From: Flavobacterium album
GTDB taxonomy: Bacteria > Bacteroidota > Bacteroidia > Flavobacteriales > Flavobacteriaceae
Assembly (NCBI RefSeq): GCF_003096035.1
Contig: NZ_CP029186.1
Coordinates: 1,873,001-1,937,000 of the forward strand
Reading direction: 5' to 3'
DNA: 64,000 nucleotides
Shown piece after piece: positions 8,527 to 17,123 of this stretch (position 1 is its first letter; every line of letters begins with the position of its first letter). The notes below the pieces were generated by a model. The model worked only from the letters and a program-made list of their open reading frames with translations, ran no database searches and had not been told where the DNA came from. Both the position numbers and the translations under genes were made by a program.

Positions 8527-9972
8527 TTGAGTAAAAAAATAGTAAACCAAACCAAGAAGAGCCTGATATGGGATCTTACAGGGTCTGTGTTAAGGCAGTT
8601 TGCAGGTATATTTATATCTATTATCCTGGCCAGGCTCCTTACCCCGGCGGAGTTTGGTATTATCGGGATGGCGATGGTTTTCATTGGCATAACCGAGGTT
8701 TTTATCGATGTTGGCTTTACGAGCGGGCTTATACAGCAGCAAAACACAAAGGATATTGCGTACTCATCTATTTTTTATGTCAATTTAGGTATCAGCGCCC
8801 TGTTGTCTTTAATTATAGTCCTGGTCGCGCCTTATGTAAGCGACTTTTATAATGAGCCGGAAATAAAGTTTATTCTGTATTACCTTGCACTCATACCTAT
8901 AATTGCTGCACTGGGCAGGGTACAATCGACGATACTGAGTAAACGGATGGATTTCCGTAGCCTCACGATAAGGAGTATATCTGCTACTGTAGTAGGCGGT
9001 ATTGCCGGGGTAGTAGCTGCTTACAGCGGCCTTGGGGTATACAGCCTTGTTGTTCAGCAGATCACAACGATAAGTACCTCTACGGTGCTGTTATGGTTTT
9101 CTACAGGCTGGAGGCCAAAGCTGGAATTCTCAATGGTAGAAGTAAAGTCGCTGTTAGGGTATTCAAGCTATATTTTCCTTGACGGCGTGTTGCGCCAGAT
9201 CTTTAACAGGATTGATACCATATTTGTGGGTAAGTTCTTTTCGCCGTCTATCCTTGGTTTTTACTCAAGGGCAGATTCGTTAAGGGCACAGATCGATACC
9301 TATACGACAAACAGCCTTCGGAAGGTAATGTTTCCTGCGCTGAGTGCCCTTCAGGATGATTTTCAGGCATTCAAGCAGATATACCATAAGATATTCAATG
9401 TAATTACCGGGCTTACCGTAATGCTGGTAGGGCCGATTTACTTTTTGTCGCACCAGATCATCATCGGGATGCTGGGCCAGAAATGGGCGCCGAGTATAGT
9501 ATTCTTCCAGATATTGCTGTTCTCCACGCTTACAACGCCGCAAACCGGTATGATGGCACAGGCGGTGCTTGCCAAAGGATTTTCCAAACTAAGGTTTAAG
9601 CTTGGCCTGATACAAAGGGTGCTAAAGCTGGCGCCCATGATATTCGGCTACTTTTTCGGTATTGTGAATTTTGCGTATGCCGTTATAACAGTGGCAACCC
9701 TGGTATTCTTTATCTATGCTTATGTAATGGACTCGAAATTCCAGATAAGCTTTGTGAAGCAGGTAAAGGAATTATTGCTGCCAAATGTGGTTTTCGGTGT
9801 ATTCCTGTTGTTTTACCACTTGTTCCGCGAAGATATAAATGCATGGCTCTATGCGGCAGGGTTTGTAATATGTAATGGCTTATTTTTGCACCTTATCAAG
9901 CATGAAAGCCTTACTGTTGTATTCAATAATTTAAAAACTGTAAAAGAGAAAATTTCCAAATTTAAACGATAA
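8527..9972 (+). CDS. Polysaccharide flippase of the WzxC/MOP type
   Basis: A 481-residue polytopic membrane protein with about 12-14 hydrophobic segments, of the MOP exporter superfamily. The N-terminal pattern ILARLLTPAEFGIIGMA followed by DVGFTSGLIQ is characteristic of WzxC-like lipopolysaccharide or colanic-type translocases. It should flip the undecaprenyl-linked repeat unit to the periplasm. The start is a TTG at 8527, because no ATG precedes the conserved first helix. It is the only flippase candidate in the window and pairs with the polymerase at 14689. Confidence 0.9.
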   Translation: MSKKIVNQTKKSLIWDLTGSVLRQFAGIFISIILARLLTPAEFGIIGMAMVFIGITEVFIDVGFTSGLIQQQNTKDIAYSSIFYVNLGISALLSLIIVLVAPYVSDFYNEPEIKFILYYLALIPIIAALGRVQSTILSKRMDFRSLTIRSISATVVGGIAGVVAAYSGLGVYSLVVQQITTISTSTVLLWFSTGWRPKLEFSMVEVKSLLGYSSYIFLDGVLRQIFNRIDTIFVGKFFSPSILGFYSRADSLRAQIDTYTTNSLRKVMFPALSALQDDFQAFKQIYHKIFNVITGLTVMLVGPIYFLSHQIIIGMLGQKWAPSIVFFQILLFSTLTTPQTGMMAQAVLAKGFSKLRFKLGLIQRVLKLAPMIFGYFFGIVNFAYAVITVATLVFFIYAYVMDSKFQISFVKQVKELLLPNVVFGVFLLFYHLFREDINAWLYAAGFVICNGLFLHLIKHESLTVVFNNLKTVKEKISKFKR

Positions 9973-9983
9973 TCTATTCTATT

Positions 9984-11234
9984 ATGGCACTTTCTATATC
10001 TAAAACGAGATTAAACGGCCTTGTAAAGGTTAGTGGGGCAAAAAACAGTTCCCTGCGTCTGTTGGCGGCATCGCTCCTGACAGAAGATACACTATTTTTG
10101 ACCAACTTCCCTAATGGGCTGCTTGATGTGCAGGTGCATTTGAAAATGCTTGAAGCGTTGGGCAAAACTATCGTAAGTGTAGATGATACAGTAGCTATAG
10201 GTAAAGGCGCCGAAGCGATAAAGACACAGCTTATATGGGATGAAAGATCGATAAGGAATACCCTTTTGATCCTGGGTGCCCTGACATCAAGGTATGGCGA
10301 AGGTAAAGTTCCGCTGCCGGGTGGCTGTAAGCTGGGCGAAAGGAAATATGACCTGCACGTAATGCTCCTGGAAAAGCTTGGGGCAGAAGTATGGGAAGAA
10401 GGAGATTACCTGTGTGCGAAAGCTAAAACAGGAAGGCTGAGCGGGGCAGAGATCCATTTGCCGATGCGCTCTACCGGTGCTACAGAAAATACAATCATCG
10501 CTGCTTCTTTGGCATCAGGAAAAACTACATTATTCAACCCGCATATCAGGCCTGAAATCATGGACCTTATTGATATGCTTAATAAAATGGGCGCTAAGAT
10601 CAGGGTATTCGGGCAAAGGTCTATCGAGATCGAAGGCGTTGATTACCTATCAGGTGCTAAGCACGCAGTTATCCCTGATAACATGGAAGCGCTTACGTGG
10701 GCTATCGGATCAGTAATTACAAATGGCGAAGTAGAAATAGAGAACTTCCCGTACGAACACCTTGAAGTGCCATTGGTATACCTTAGGGAAAGCGGAATGA
10801 AGTTTTACAAAGGTGATACAAGCCTTATCGTAAAAGGCGGAACGGCTTACCCAATAGAGATCAGTACAGGACCTTACCCGGGCATCAACTCTGATATGCA
10901 GCCGCTTTTTGCTGTATACGGTGCTATGTCAAGGGGCGAATCTAAAATTGTCGACCTTCGTTTCCCGGGCAGGTATGCGTATGCAGAAGAACTTGCTAAA
11001 CTTGGCGTTGATTCTTATGTATCCGGAGATATGCTTGTAATCAATGGTGGTAACCCAATAAAAGGCGGGACTGTAAGGGCATTAGACCTTAGGGCAGGTA
11101 TCGCGCTGCTATTGGCAGGTATGACTTCTGACGAGGTAGTGACTATCGAAGAAGACTGGCAGATCTACAGGGGTTACGAGAACCTGTCTGAAAAGATACA
11201 GGCGCTGGGCGGAAAAAAACTTGAACTGGTATAA
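9984..11234 (+). CDS. MurA-like enolpyruvyl transferase in the polysaccharide locus
   Basis: A paralogue of UDP-GlcNAc 1-carboxyvinyltransferase, which moves enolpyruvate from PEP to the 3-OH of UDP-GlcNAc. Active-site residues are all present: Lys20/Asn21 (GAKNSS), Cys115 in PGGCKLGER, Arg120, Asp304 in GINSDMQ, and Arg370 in DLRAGIALL. The usual RP-x-DLH is changed to RKYDLH (121-122 Lys-Tyr), and at 416 residues it is slightly short of typical MurA. It lies between the flippase and an acetyltransferase gene, with a MurB homologue three genes later. I infer that it makes an enolpyruvyl sugar for the exopolysaccharide rather than for peptidoglycan; the exact nucleotide sugar is unknown. Confidence 0.88.
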   Translation: MALSISKTRLNGLVKVSGAKNSSLRLLAASLLTEDTLFLTNFPNGLLDVQVHLKMLEALGKTIVSVDDTVAIGKGAEAIKTQLIWDERSIRNTLLILGALTSRYGEGKVPLPGGCKLGERKYDLHVMLLEKLGAEVWEEGDYLCAKAKTGRLSGAEIHLPMRSTGATENTIIAASLASGKTTLFNPHIRPEIMDLIDMLNKMGAKIRVFGQRSIEIEGVDYLSGAKHAVIPDNMEALTWAIGSVITNGEVEIENFPYEHLEVPLVYLRESGMKFYKGDTSLIVKGGTAYPIEISTGPYPGINSDMQPLFAVYGAMSRGESKIVDLRFPGRYAYAEELAKLGVDSYVSGDMLVINGGNPIKGGTVRALDLRAGIALLLAGMTSDEVVTIEEDWQIYRGYENLSEKIQALGGKKLELV

Positions 11235-11256
11235 CGGATAACGTAACTGATTAGCT

Positions 11257-11769
11257 GTGAGTATATTCAAACTTATTTCCCAGGATCTAAATAATTATAG
11301 CGAAAAAGGGCTTCACAGGAAGCTGCTGAGCTTCTGGTTCAATATGCCCTTCAGGCTGATCCTTAATTACAGGATCGGGCATTACCTGTCGAAGAGGAGG
11401 AACATCCTCACCAATATAATTATTATGTATCTGAAGAAAAAGCAGCTGATAAAATATTCCTGCGATATTTCCTATCAGGCCAAAATTGGCAGGAATATAA
11501 AATTCCCGCACCCATTGGGCATCGTTATTGGTGTCGGGTCGGTGATAGACGACAATGTGATGATATGGCAGAATGTTACCCTTGGCAGTAAAGGCGCCGA
11601 CACGAAAGCCTATCCGCACATTAAATCTAATGTAAAGATATTCAGTGCTGCACAGATAATCGGCGGTGTAACTGTTGGTGAAAATTCCAGGATAGGCGCA
11701 TTTTCGGTAGTGCTGAAAGACGTGCCAGATAACTCGACAGCAATAGGTATTCCTGCAATAATAAAATAG
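11257..11769 (+). CDS. Hexapeptide-repeat acetyltransferase, serine acetyltransferase-like
   Basis: A 170-residue left-handed beta-helix acyltransferase. The C-terminal half carries CysE-like repeats (HPLGIVIGVGSVIDDNV, QNVTLGSKG, IIGGVTVGENSRIGAFSVV) and ends with GIPA. The N-terminus is much shorter than in true CysE, as in the sugar acetyltransferases of capsule loci. It starts at a GTG 22 bp after the MurA-like gene and precedes the sulfotransferase by 5 bp. O-acetylation of a glycan residue is more likely than cysteine synthesis, but the acceptor is unknown. Confidence 0.8.
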   Translation: MSIFKLISQDLNNYSEKGLHRKLLSFWFNMPFRLILNYRIGHYLSKRRNILTNIIIMYLKKKQLIKYSCDISYQAKIGRNIKFPHPLGIVIGVGSVIDDNVMIWQNVTLGSKGADTKAYPHIKSNVKIFSAAQIIGGVTVGENSRIGAFSVVLKDVPDNSTAIGIPAIIK

Positions 11770-11774
11770 ATATT

Positions 11775-12635
11775 ATGGTTCCAGATTTTATACTTGGTGG
11801 CGCTATGAAAAGCGGCACGACTTTTTTGAACAACCTGCTTTTAAACCATCCGGATGTAATTATTATTGACCGGAATATGGATCATGCATATTTTGATGAT
11901 GACAGGATATTCAAGCGTGGTAAGGACTGGTATTTGAGCCTTTTTGAAAAAGCGCTTAAGGATAAAAAAGAAGGCACTGTTATAGGGCAGACTTCGGCCG
12001 ACGTTAATTTTAACCCCGGCAGCGTAAAGAAGATCCTGGAGCACAACCCGGATATGAAGCTCATCTTCGTGCTCAGGCACCCGATAGAACGTACCTACTC
12101 GCTATACTGGCACCAGTACGGGATGGGAAGGGAATACAGGAATTTTGAGAAAGCCTTAAAAAAAGAGCCGGAAAAGATAAATAAATCGTATCACAACTTT
12201 AAGCACTACTCGTTTTTAGAGCGCAGCAGGTATGCCAAGCAATTTAAGGATATCGTTGGGGTAGTGCCGGATAAGAACCTGCTTATTTTAGATTTTGACT
12301 CACTTACTAAAGACACCAAGGCTTCGATAAATGTTGTACTGGAGTTTTTAGGCGTATCAAAAATAAATGATGTTGAAGAACTGAACTTTTCAAAATTGCC
12401 AAGGAACCCTGCCAAGATACCAACAAAGCATTCGATGGTATTGTTATCCGCATTCCTCCAGAAATTAGGAATGGACAGGGCGGGAAGAAGGATACTGAAC
12501 ATGTTCCGGGAAGAAGTGCGCCCCCCGAAAATGAACCCCGATACCCGCATCCTTTTAGAGGCCGAACTGAAAGATGATATTCAGTTCTTTGAAAAGGTTA
12601 AGTCTGATTTTGAAGCAAGAATCGGAAAAAAATAA
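11775..12635 (+). CDS. PAPS-dependent sulfotransferase
   Basis: Transfers sulfate from PAPS to a sugar hydroxyl, most likely on a lipid-linked repeat unit. The 286-residue protein has the 5'-phosphosulfate loop KSGTTFL at 12-18 and the 3'-phosphate motif with Arg101 and Ser109 (LRHPIERTYSLYWH), as in heparan-type sulfotransferases. No signal peptide is seen, so it should act in the cytosol. PAPS supply and PAP removal are encoded by the cysQ/C/D/N block in the same gene series. It sits between an acetyltransferase and a MurB-like reductase. Confidence 0.9.
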   Translation: MVPDFILGGAMKSGTTFLNNLLLNHPDVIIIDRNMDHAYFDDDRIFKRGKDWYLSLFEKALKDKKEGTVIGQTSADVNFNPGSVKKILEHNPDMKLIFVLRHPIERTYSLYWHQYGMGREYRNFEKALKKEPEKINKSYHNFKHYSFLERSRYAKQFKDIVGVVPDKNLLILDFDSLTKDTKASINVVLEFLGVSKINDVEELNFSKLPRNPAKIPTKHSMVLLSAFLQKLGMDRAGRRILNMFREEVRPPKMNPDTRILLEAELKDDIQFFEKVKSDFEARIGKK

Positions 12636-12650
12636 TTTAAACAGAATACA

Positions 12651-13511
12651 GTGAAGATAGAGAACAATTTCGACCTGACTAATTATAACAGCTACAAGAT
12701 AAAAGCAATATGCAACAGGGCTTTTTTTCCTAAAAATGAAGCTGATTTTATAGAAATATTTAAAGATTCCGGCCTTGAGAACAAAGTGATCATAGGTGGT
12801 GGCTACAATATAATATTTTCTAAAGATCGTTATGAGGAAGATTTTATAATTGTTGGCGAAAGCTATGCTTCTATAACACTGGAAGAAGGCAACGTGGTGG
12901 TATGCGAGGCAGGGGCTAGCACATTAAAGCTTACCGAATTTGCGCTTAAACATTCGCTGTCGGGTGTAGAGATATTTTATGATATACCAAGTTCTTTGGG
13001 CGGCGCAGTGGTTATGAATGCCGGCGCCAGCGGGGAAGAAATAAAAGATATCCTTGTAAAAGTAAGGTACCTTGACCTTACCGATATGCAGGTAAAAGAA
13101 ATCTATAAGGCGGATATTGGCTATGAATACAGGAACAGCCTTTTTCAGCGCGAGACCAACCAGGTCGTGCTAAAAGTATGGCTCCAGTTGCAGCCCGGAA
13201 ATGCCGAAGATATTAAGAATAAAATGGAGACGGTTAAGGAGGCACGCTGGGCTAAACAGCCTAAAGAATACCCGAACGCAGGTAGTGTCTTCAAAAGGCC
13301 GCCGGGACATTATGTGGGCCCTATGATCGATGAGCTCCAGCTGAAGGGATACCGTATTGGTGGAGCCGAAGTTTCTAAAAAGCACGGCGGCTTCATTATA
13401 AATGTAGACCATGCCACAGGAGAGGATATCATTAGTGTTATCAAACATGTGCAGTCAAAAGTAAGGGAGCGTTTTAATGTTGATCTGGAAATAGAACAAA
13501 GAATCATATAA
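12651..13511 (+). CDS. MurB-like UDP-N-acetylenolpyruvoylglucosamine reductase in the polysaccharide locus
   Basis: A FAD-dependent reductase that converts an enolpyruvyl ether to a lactyl ether using NADPH. The 286-residue length and the motif AGSVFKRPPG (Ser212 as proton donor) place it in the short type II MurB class. GGGYNIIF (49-56) binds FAD, and Arg161 (YRNS) and Glu282 (IEQRII) complete the catalytic set. It starts at GTG 12651. Bacteroidota normally carry a longer MurB with other murein genes; here no mur or fts genes are near, while a MurA-like gene lies 1.4 kb upstream. The pair predicts a muramic-acid-like sugar in the glycan. Confidence 0.87.
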   Translation: MKIENNFDLTNYNSYKIKAICNRAFFPKNEADFIEIFKDSGLENKVIIGGGYNIIFSKDRYEEDFIIVGESYASITLEEGNVVVCEAGASTLKLTEFALKHSLSGVEIFYDIPSSLGGAVVMNAGASGEEIKDILVKVRYLDLTDMQVKEIYKADIGYEYRNSLFQRETNQVVLKVWLQLQPGNAEDIKNKMETVKEARWAKQPKEYPNAGSVFKRPPGHYVGPMIDELQLKGYRIGGAEVSKKHGGFIINVDHATGEDIISVIKHVQSKVRERFNVDLEIEQRII

Positions 13512-13512
13512 C

Positions 13513-14673
13513 ATGAATATATTATTTTTAATATCGAACGATGGCGGCAATGGGGTTGGAGGGCATTATAATTCCCTTAACCAGGTAAGCATAGAAATGG
13601 CCAGAGAGCATAATGTAAAGATCGTTACATTAGGTTCTTCCTCAAGCCCTGTTATACTAAGCAATCCTAATTTTGCAAAGCACATCAAGGTAGGCAAAGG
13701 GCTAAAGAGTTTATTTACGCTGAACGCTGAATTAAAGAGCTTTGTAAAAACTTTCACTCCTGACGTGGTACATTGTTTCGATACACATTCCCTAAACAGG
13801 ATTCTCCCGATATCGGCCCTTTCAAAATACCCTGTGGTACTAAATAAATGCGGCGGAAGGAACCCGCTACAGGGCAATTACCAGCATGCGGATGCCATTG
13901 TTGTATTTAGTAAAGAAAACCAGGAATGGTTTATTAAGAATAAAAATTACGACAATAAAGACATTTTTATTATCCCGAACAGGGTAAGAAAACTGGATTT
14001 TCTCGATGAAAGCCAGAGGGTGGAGCAAAAAGATCCAAACAAAATAACTTTTGTAAGGGTAAGCAGGCTTGGAGGTGCCTATGAAAAAACACTTCTTGAC
14101 TCCTACAACCTAATAGAGGAGCTGGCTAAAAGATACCCGGTGGAATTTATTGTAATCGGGCGTATACAGAATAAGACAAGGTTTGAAGCCCTTACAAAAG
14201 AAGCAGTTGACAGGAAACTCCCTGTGAAATTCATTACAGATGAACGGGCTGCAAAAGGCTCCGACTTTTTATACCTGGCAGATTTTGTTGTAGGTACCGG
14301 CAGGAGCTTCATGGAGGCCACATCACTTGGTATCCCTTCACTTACACCGGTTGAGAATGCTAATTATCCAATGCTGGTGAACAAGGAGAACTTTGATGAG
14401 CTGTTCAGTACTAATTTCTCTGAAAGGAATAAAGCTGAAACAAAGCATGTGGATAAGAACCTGTCTAATATAGAGGAACTGATACAGGATAAAGCAAAAT
14501 ATGAGGCGGCAAAAAAAGATACACTCGACCTGTTTACGGAGTTTTTCGGGACCGGCGGTATCGTCACTAAATACAACGCAGTATACGATTATGCTTTAAA
14601 GAAGCCTGTTAAAAGGTTTAGCCTCATCAGGAAGAACTTAATTTACATAGTGAAATTTGCTTTGGGCAAATAG
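13513..14673 (+). CDS. Glycosyltransferase, GT4-like
   Basis: A 386-residue GT-B fold protein that starts one base after the MurB-like stop codon. The N-terminus MNILFLISNDGGNGVGGH is a glycine-rich acceptor-side loop. The C-terminal donor half has GRSFMEATSLGIPSL, a variant of the E-x7-E region in which the first Glu is not obvious. It should add one sugar of the repeat unit on the cytosolic side. Donor and linkage cannot be read from the sequence. Tight packing with the MurB-like and polymerase genes suggests a single transcript. Confidence 0.82.
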   Translation: MNILFLISNDGGNGVGGHYNSLNQVSIEMAREHNVKIVTLGSSSSPVILSNPNFAKHIKVGKGLKSLFTLNAELKSFVKTFTPDVVHCFDTHSLNRILPISALSKYPVVLNKCGGRNPLQGNYQHADAIVVFSKENQEWFIKNKNYDNKDIFIIPNRVRKLDFLDESQRVEQKDPNKITFVRVSRLGGAYEKTLLDSYNLIEELAKRYPVEFIVIGRIQNKTRFEALTKEAVDRKLPVKFITDERAAKGSDFLYLADFVVGTGRSFMEATSLGIPSLTPVENANYPMLVNKENFDELFSTNFSERNKAETKHVDKNLSNIEELIQDKAKYEAAKKDTLDLFTEFFGTGGIVTKYNAVYDYALKKPVKRFSLIRKNLIYIVKFALGK

Positions 14674-14688
14674 GTATATAAAAAATTA

Positions 14689-15984
14689 ATGAGAGAAAAT
14701 CAGTCAAAAGGTTTCGCGATATTACTGCTTTTTGTTTCCCCGGCCATTGCGCTGTTCAGTGCAGTGAAGCATTTGGAGTGGAAACATAAGAAGCTGGTCC
14801 TTATCCTTTTCATAACTATCTACGGTTCACTGCTAAAATACGGTGAAGGATCTGATGCGGCGGTTTACTACCAGCTGTTGAATAGTTATGATAATATGTC
14901 CTTTTCTGAATTCTTTTTGAGGTTAGAGCACATTATAACGTTCAATCCGTTGCCGGGCTCGCCCAACGACGTTTATGTACACGTGCTTGCCTTTTTTTCC
15001 AGCAGCATATTAGGGATGCACGACGTGTTTTTCCCTATTGTTGGATTTATATATGGCTACTTCTATGTTACAGCGATGTCCAAGATCCTGGTTTGGGAAA
15101 AAGGGCGGAAATTAACATTGTCATTACTGTTAATAGTTATACTGTTCATCATCCACAGGAGCGTTACGAGCTTTCAGACTGTTAGGACATGGACGGGAAT
15201 GTGGGTGCTGTTCAACGGGGTATTAGGGTACCATCAGACAAGGCAAAAAAAATATGTGCTGCTCATGTGCTGTGCACCTCTGATCCACTTTGCCTATTTT
15301 GTTATTGCGTTGCCGGCATTTGCGGCGCTTTATATCAGGAAGATACCTGCCAAGGTGATTATCGCGGTATATATTATTTCATTCTTTACCAGCTTTAATC
15401 CGGGAGGTATATTGGATGCGGCTAAGGAAAACTCACTTGCCGAAACGAAAGTAGGGGCCTACTACCGGGAAAATGCCGAAGGTGAAGGTATCGACCCGAT
15501 CATGGAGCGTATGGAAGAGTCTAATGCGGTGTGGTATGCCAAATACGGAAAAACCGACTCTGTATATTACGGAGGCCATGCTTTTGCATTTTTACTGATA
15601 CTTTCCGGCTATTTCAAAAAGAAAATGACACAGGTAGAAATAGGGCTCTTTGGAACGGGCCTGATGATGGCGATCCTGGCAAATTTCGGGGCATTTTCGT
15701 ATGCTTTCTACAGTCGGACTATGGCCAATGCGGTAGTGTACATATTAGGTGCCGTCAGCCTGCTTGCCATCCGGGGGGCTTTTTCGTTCAGGGATACCCA
15801 TAACCCGAGGCTCATGCGTTTTTTGAACTGGGTATGTATTCTGGTGTTTGTACCTAAAATGGTGTTTTTTGTAGCTGACCTTTTGGTAATGACAAGTGTC
15901 TTTATTTTAGGGCTGCCGTTCATAGGCTGGGTAAGCTCCGACTTAAATATTTCCATAAGGGAGATCATGGGTGAATTTTTGTAA
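14689..15984 (+). CDS. Wzy-type polysaccharide polymerase, EpsG-like
   Basis: A 431-residue membrane protein with about ten hydrophobic segments. The conserved stretch FQTVRTWTGMWV followed by HQTRQKKY and then PLIHFAYFVIALP matches the EpsG family (Arg-rich helix, short basic loop, Ile-His helix). It is proposed to polymerise flipped repeat units in the periplasm. It is the only polymerase candidate in the locus and sits next to a glycosyltransferase and the paired deacetylase genes. Members of this family diverge quickly, so the call rests on topology, motif and context. Confidence 0.8.
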   Translation: MRENQSKGFAILLLFVSPAIALFSAVKHLEWKHKKLVLILFITIYGSLLKYGEGSDAAVYYQLLNSYDNMSFSEFFLRLEHIITFNPLPGSPNDVYVHVLAFFSSSILGMHDVFFPIVGFIYGYFYVTAMSKILVWEKGRKLTLSLLLIVILFIIHRSVTSFQTVRTWTGMWVLFNGVLGYHQTRQKKYVLLMCCAPLIHFAYFVIALPAFAALYIRKIPAKVIIAVYIISFFTSFNPGGILDAAKENSLAETKVGAYYRENAEGEGIDPIMERMEESNAVWYAKYGKTDSVYYGGHAFAFLLILSGYFKKKMTQVEIGLFGTGLMMAILANFGAFSYAFYSRTMANAVVYILGAVSLLAIRGAFSFRDTHNPRLMRFLNWVCILVFVPKMVFFVADLLVMTSVFILGLPFIGWVSSDLNISIREIMGEFL

Positions 15985-15998
15985 ATAACTTATATATT

Positions 15999-17123
15999 AT
16001 GCTAGCGAAACTAATTAAAAATTTTTCGAATCTTCCGGGCTGGAGGTCAAACCGTAAAATAGTGGTCATTGAATCTGATGACTGGGGAAGCATAAGAATG
16101 TCTTCAAATGAGGCATATAAAGCAGTTGCAGCTGCAGGATTATCTGTTGATAAAGGTGCCGGCGGCAGGTATAACAGATACGATACGCTTGCTTCAAAAG
16201 AGGATCTTACTGCGCTGTTTGAAACTCTTTCCAGCGTTAAGGACAGCAATAATAAGGGGGCAAAGATCACGGCAGTAAGCCTTGTGTCCAACCCGGATTT
16301 TGATAAGATCAAAGCCGATAATTTTCAGAAATACCATTACGAGCCGTTTACAAAAACGCTTGAACGCTATAACAAAGCCGATGCATTCCCTTTGTGGAAA
16401 GAAGGCAGGGATGCGAATATTTTTGCACCCGAATTCCACGGCAGGGAACACCTTAATATCCAGGCGTGGCTAAGGGCGCTGCAGTCCGGCGACAAAGAAG
16501 CGCTGGTAGCTTTCGATAATAATATATGGGGATATAGCAGGAAAGATGGCAAAATTGGTTTCCAGGCAGCTTTTGACCTGGAGCTTGCTTCTGACCTTGC
16601 AATGCAAAAAGAAATAGTGAAAGACGGCCTTGCGCTGTTTGAAAAGCTTCATGGCTTTAAAGCACAGTTCTTCGTTCCCCCGAACGGCCCTCTGAACAAT
16701 GAACTGGAAAAGGTTGCCGCAGATGGTGGTATAATCTACATGTCATCTCCTAAAGTACAGGTAGAGCCACTCGGCGACGGTAAGACCAGGAAGAACATGA
16801 GGCATATTGGGAAGAAAAACAGCCATGGGCAGACTTATATTACCCGTAATGCGTTTTTTGAGCCTTCAGGTTCAGGGAAAGATGATGTAAACAGCTGTCT
16901 TGCCGAGATCGCCATGGCTTTCAAATGGAAAAAGCCAGCCGTGATCAGTTCGCACAGGGTGAATTTCATCGGAGGGCTGGATGTAGCAAACCGTGATAAC
17001 GGCTTAAAGCAATTGCACAAGCTGTTGACCGCCATTGTAAAAAGATGGCCTGATGTTGAATTTATGACTTCATCAGAGCTGGGGGACATTATTACTAAAC
17101 GTGATCAGCATAATGCTAAATAA
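15999..17123 (+). CDS. Polysaccharide deacetylase-like protein (NodB fold), copy 1
   Basis: A 374-residue protein without a signal peptide. It keeps two metal-binding elements of CE4 enzymes: Asp27-Asp28 in VIESDDWGSIRM and His147-x3-His151 in EFHGREHLN. The C-terminal SSHRVNF segment may carry a further active-site His. It is longer than the classical NodB domain, and the insert between the Asp and His motifs is large. It is a tandem paralogue of the next gene. N-deacetylation of a sugar on the lipid carrier is the likely role; Bacteroidota homologues are called polysaccharide (de)acetylases, mostly without experimental proof. Confidence 0.75.
   Translation: MLAKLIKNFSNLPGWRSNRKIVVIESDDWGSIRMSSNEAYKAVAAAGLSVDKGAGGRYNRYDTLASKEDLTALFETLSSVKDSNNKGAKITAVSLVSNPDFDKIKADNFQKYHYEPFTKTLERYNKADAFPLWKEGRDANIFAPEFHGREHLNIQAWLRALQSGDKEALVAFDNNIWGYSRKDGKIGFQAAFDLELASDLAMQKEIVKDGLALFEKLHGFKAQFFVPPNGPLNNELEKVAADGGIIYMSSPKVQVEPLGDGKTRKNMRHIGKKNSHGQTYITRNAFFEPSGSGKDDVNSCLAEIAMAFKWKKPAVISSHRVNFIGGLDVANRDNGLKQLHKLLTAIVKRWPDVEFMTSSELGDIITKRDQHNAK

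Noticed and set aside
9984-13511. The MurA and MurB homologues as the only housekeeping copies
   Set aside because: Context is fully polysaccharide biosynthesis, with tight spacing to sulfotransferase and glycosyltransferase genes. This cannot be excluded without the rest of the genome.
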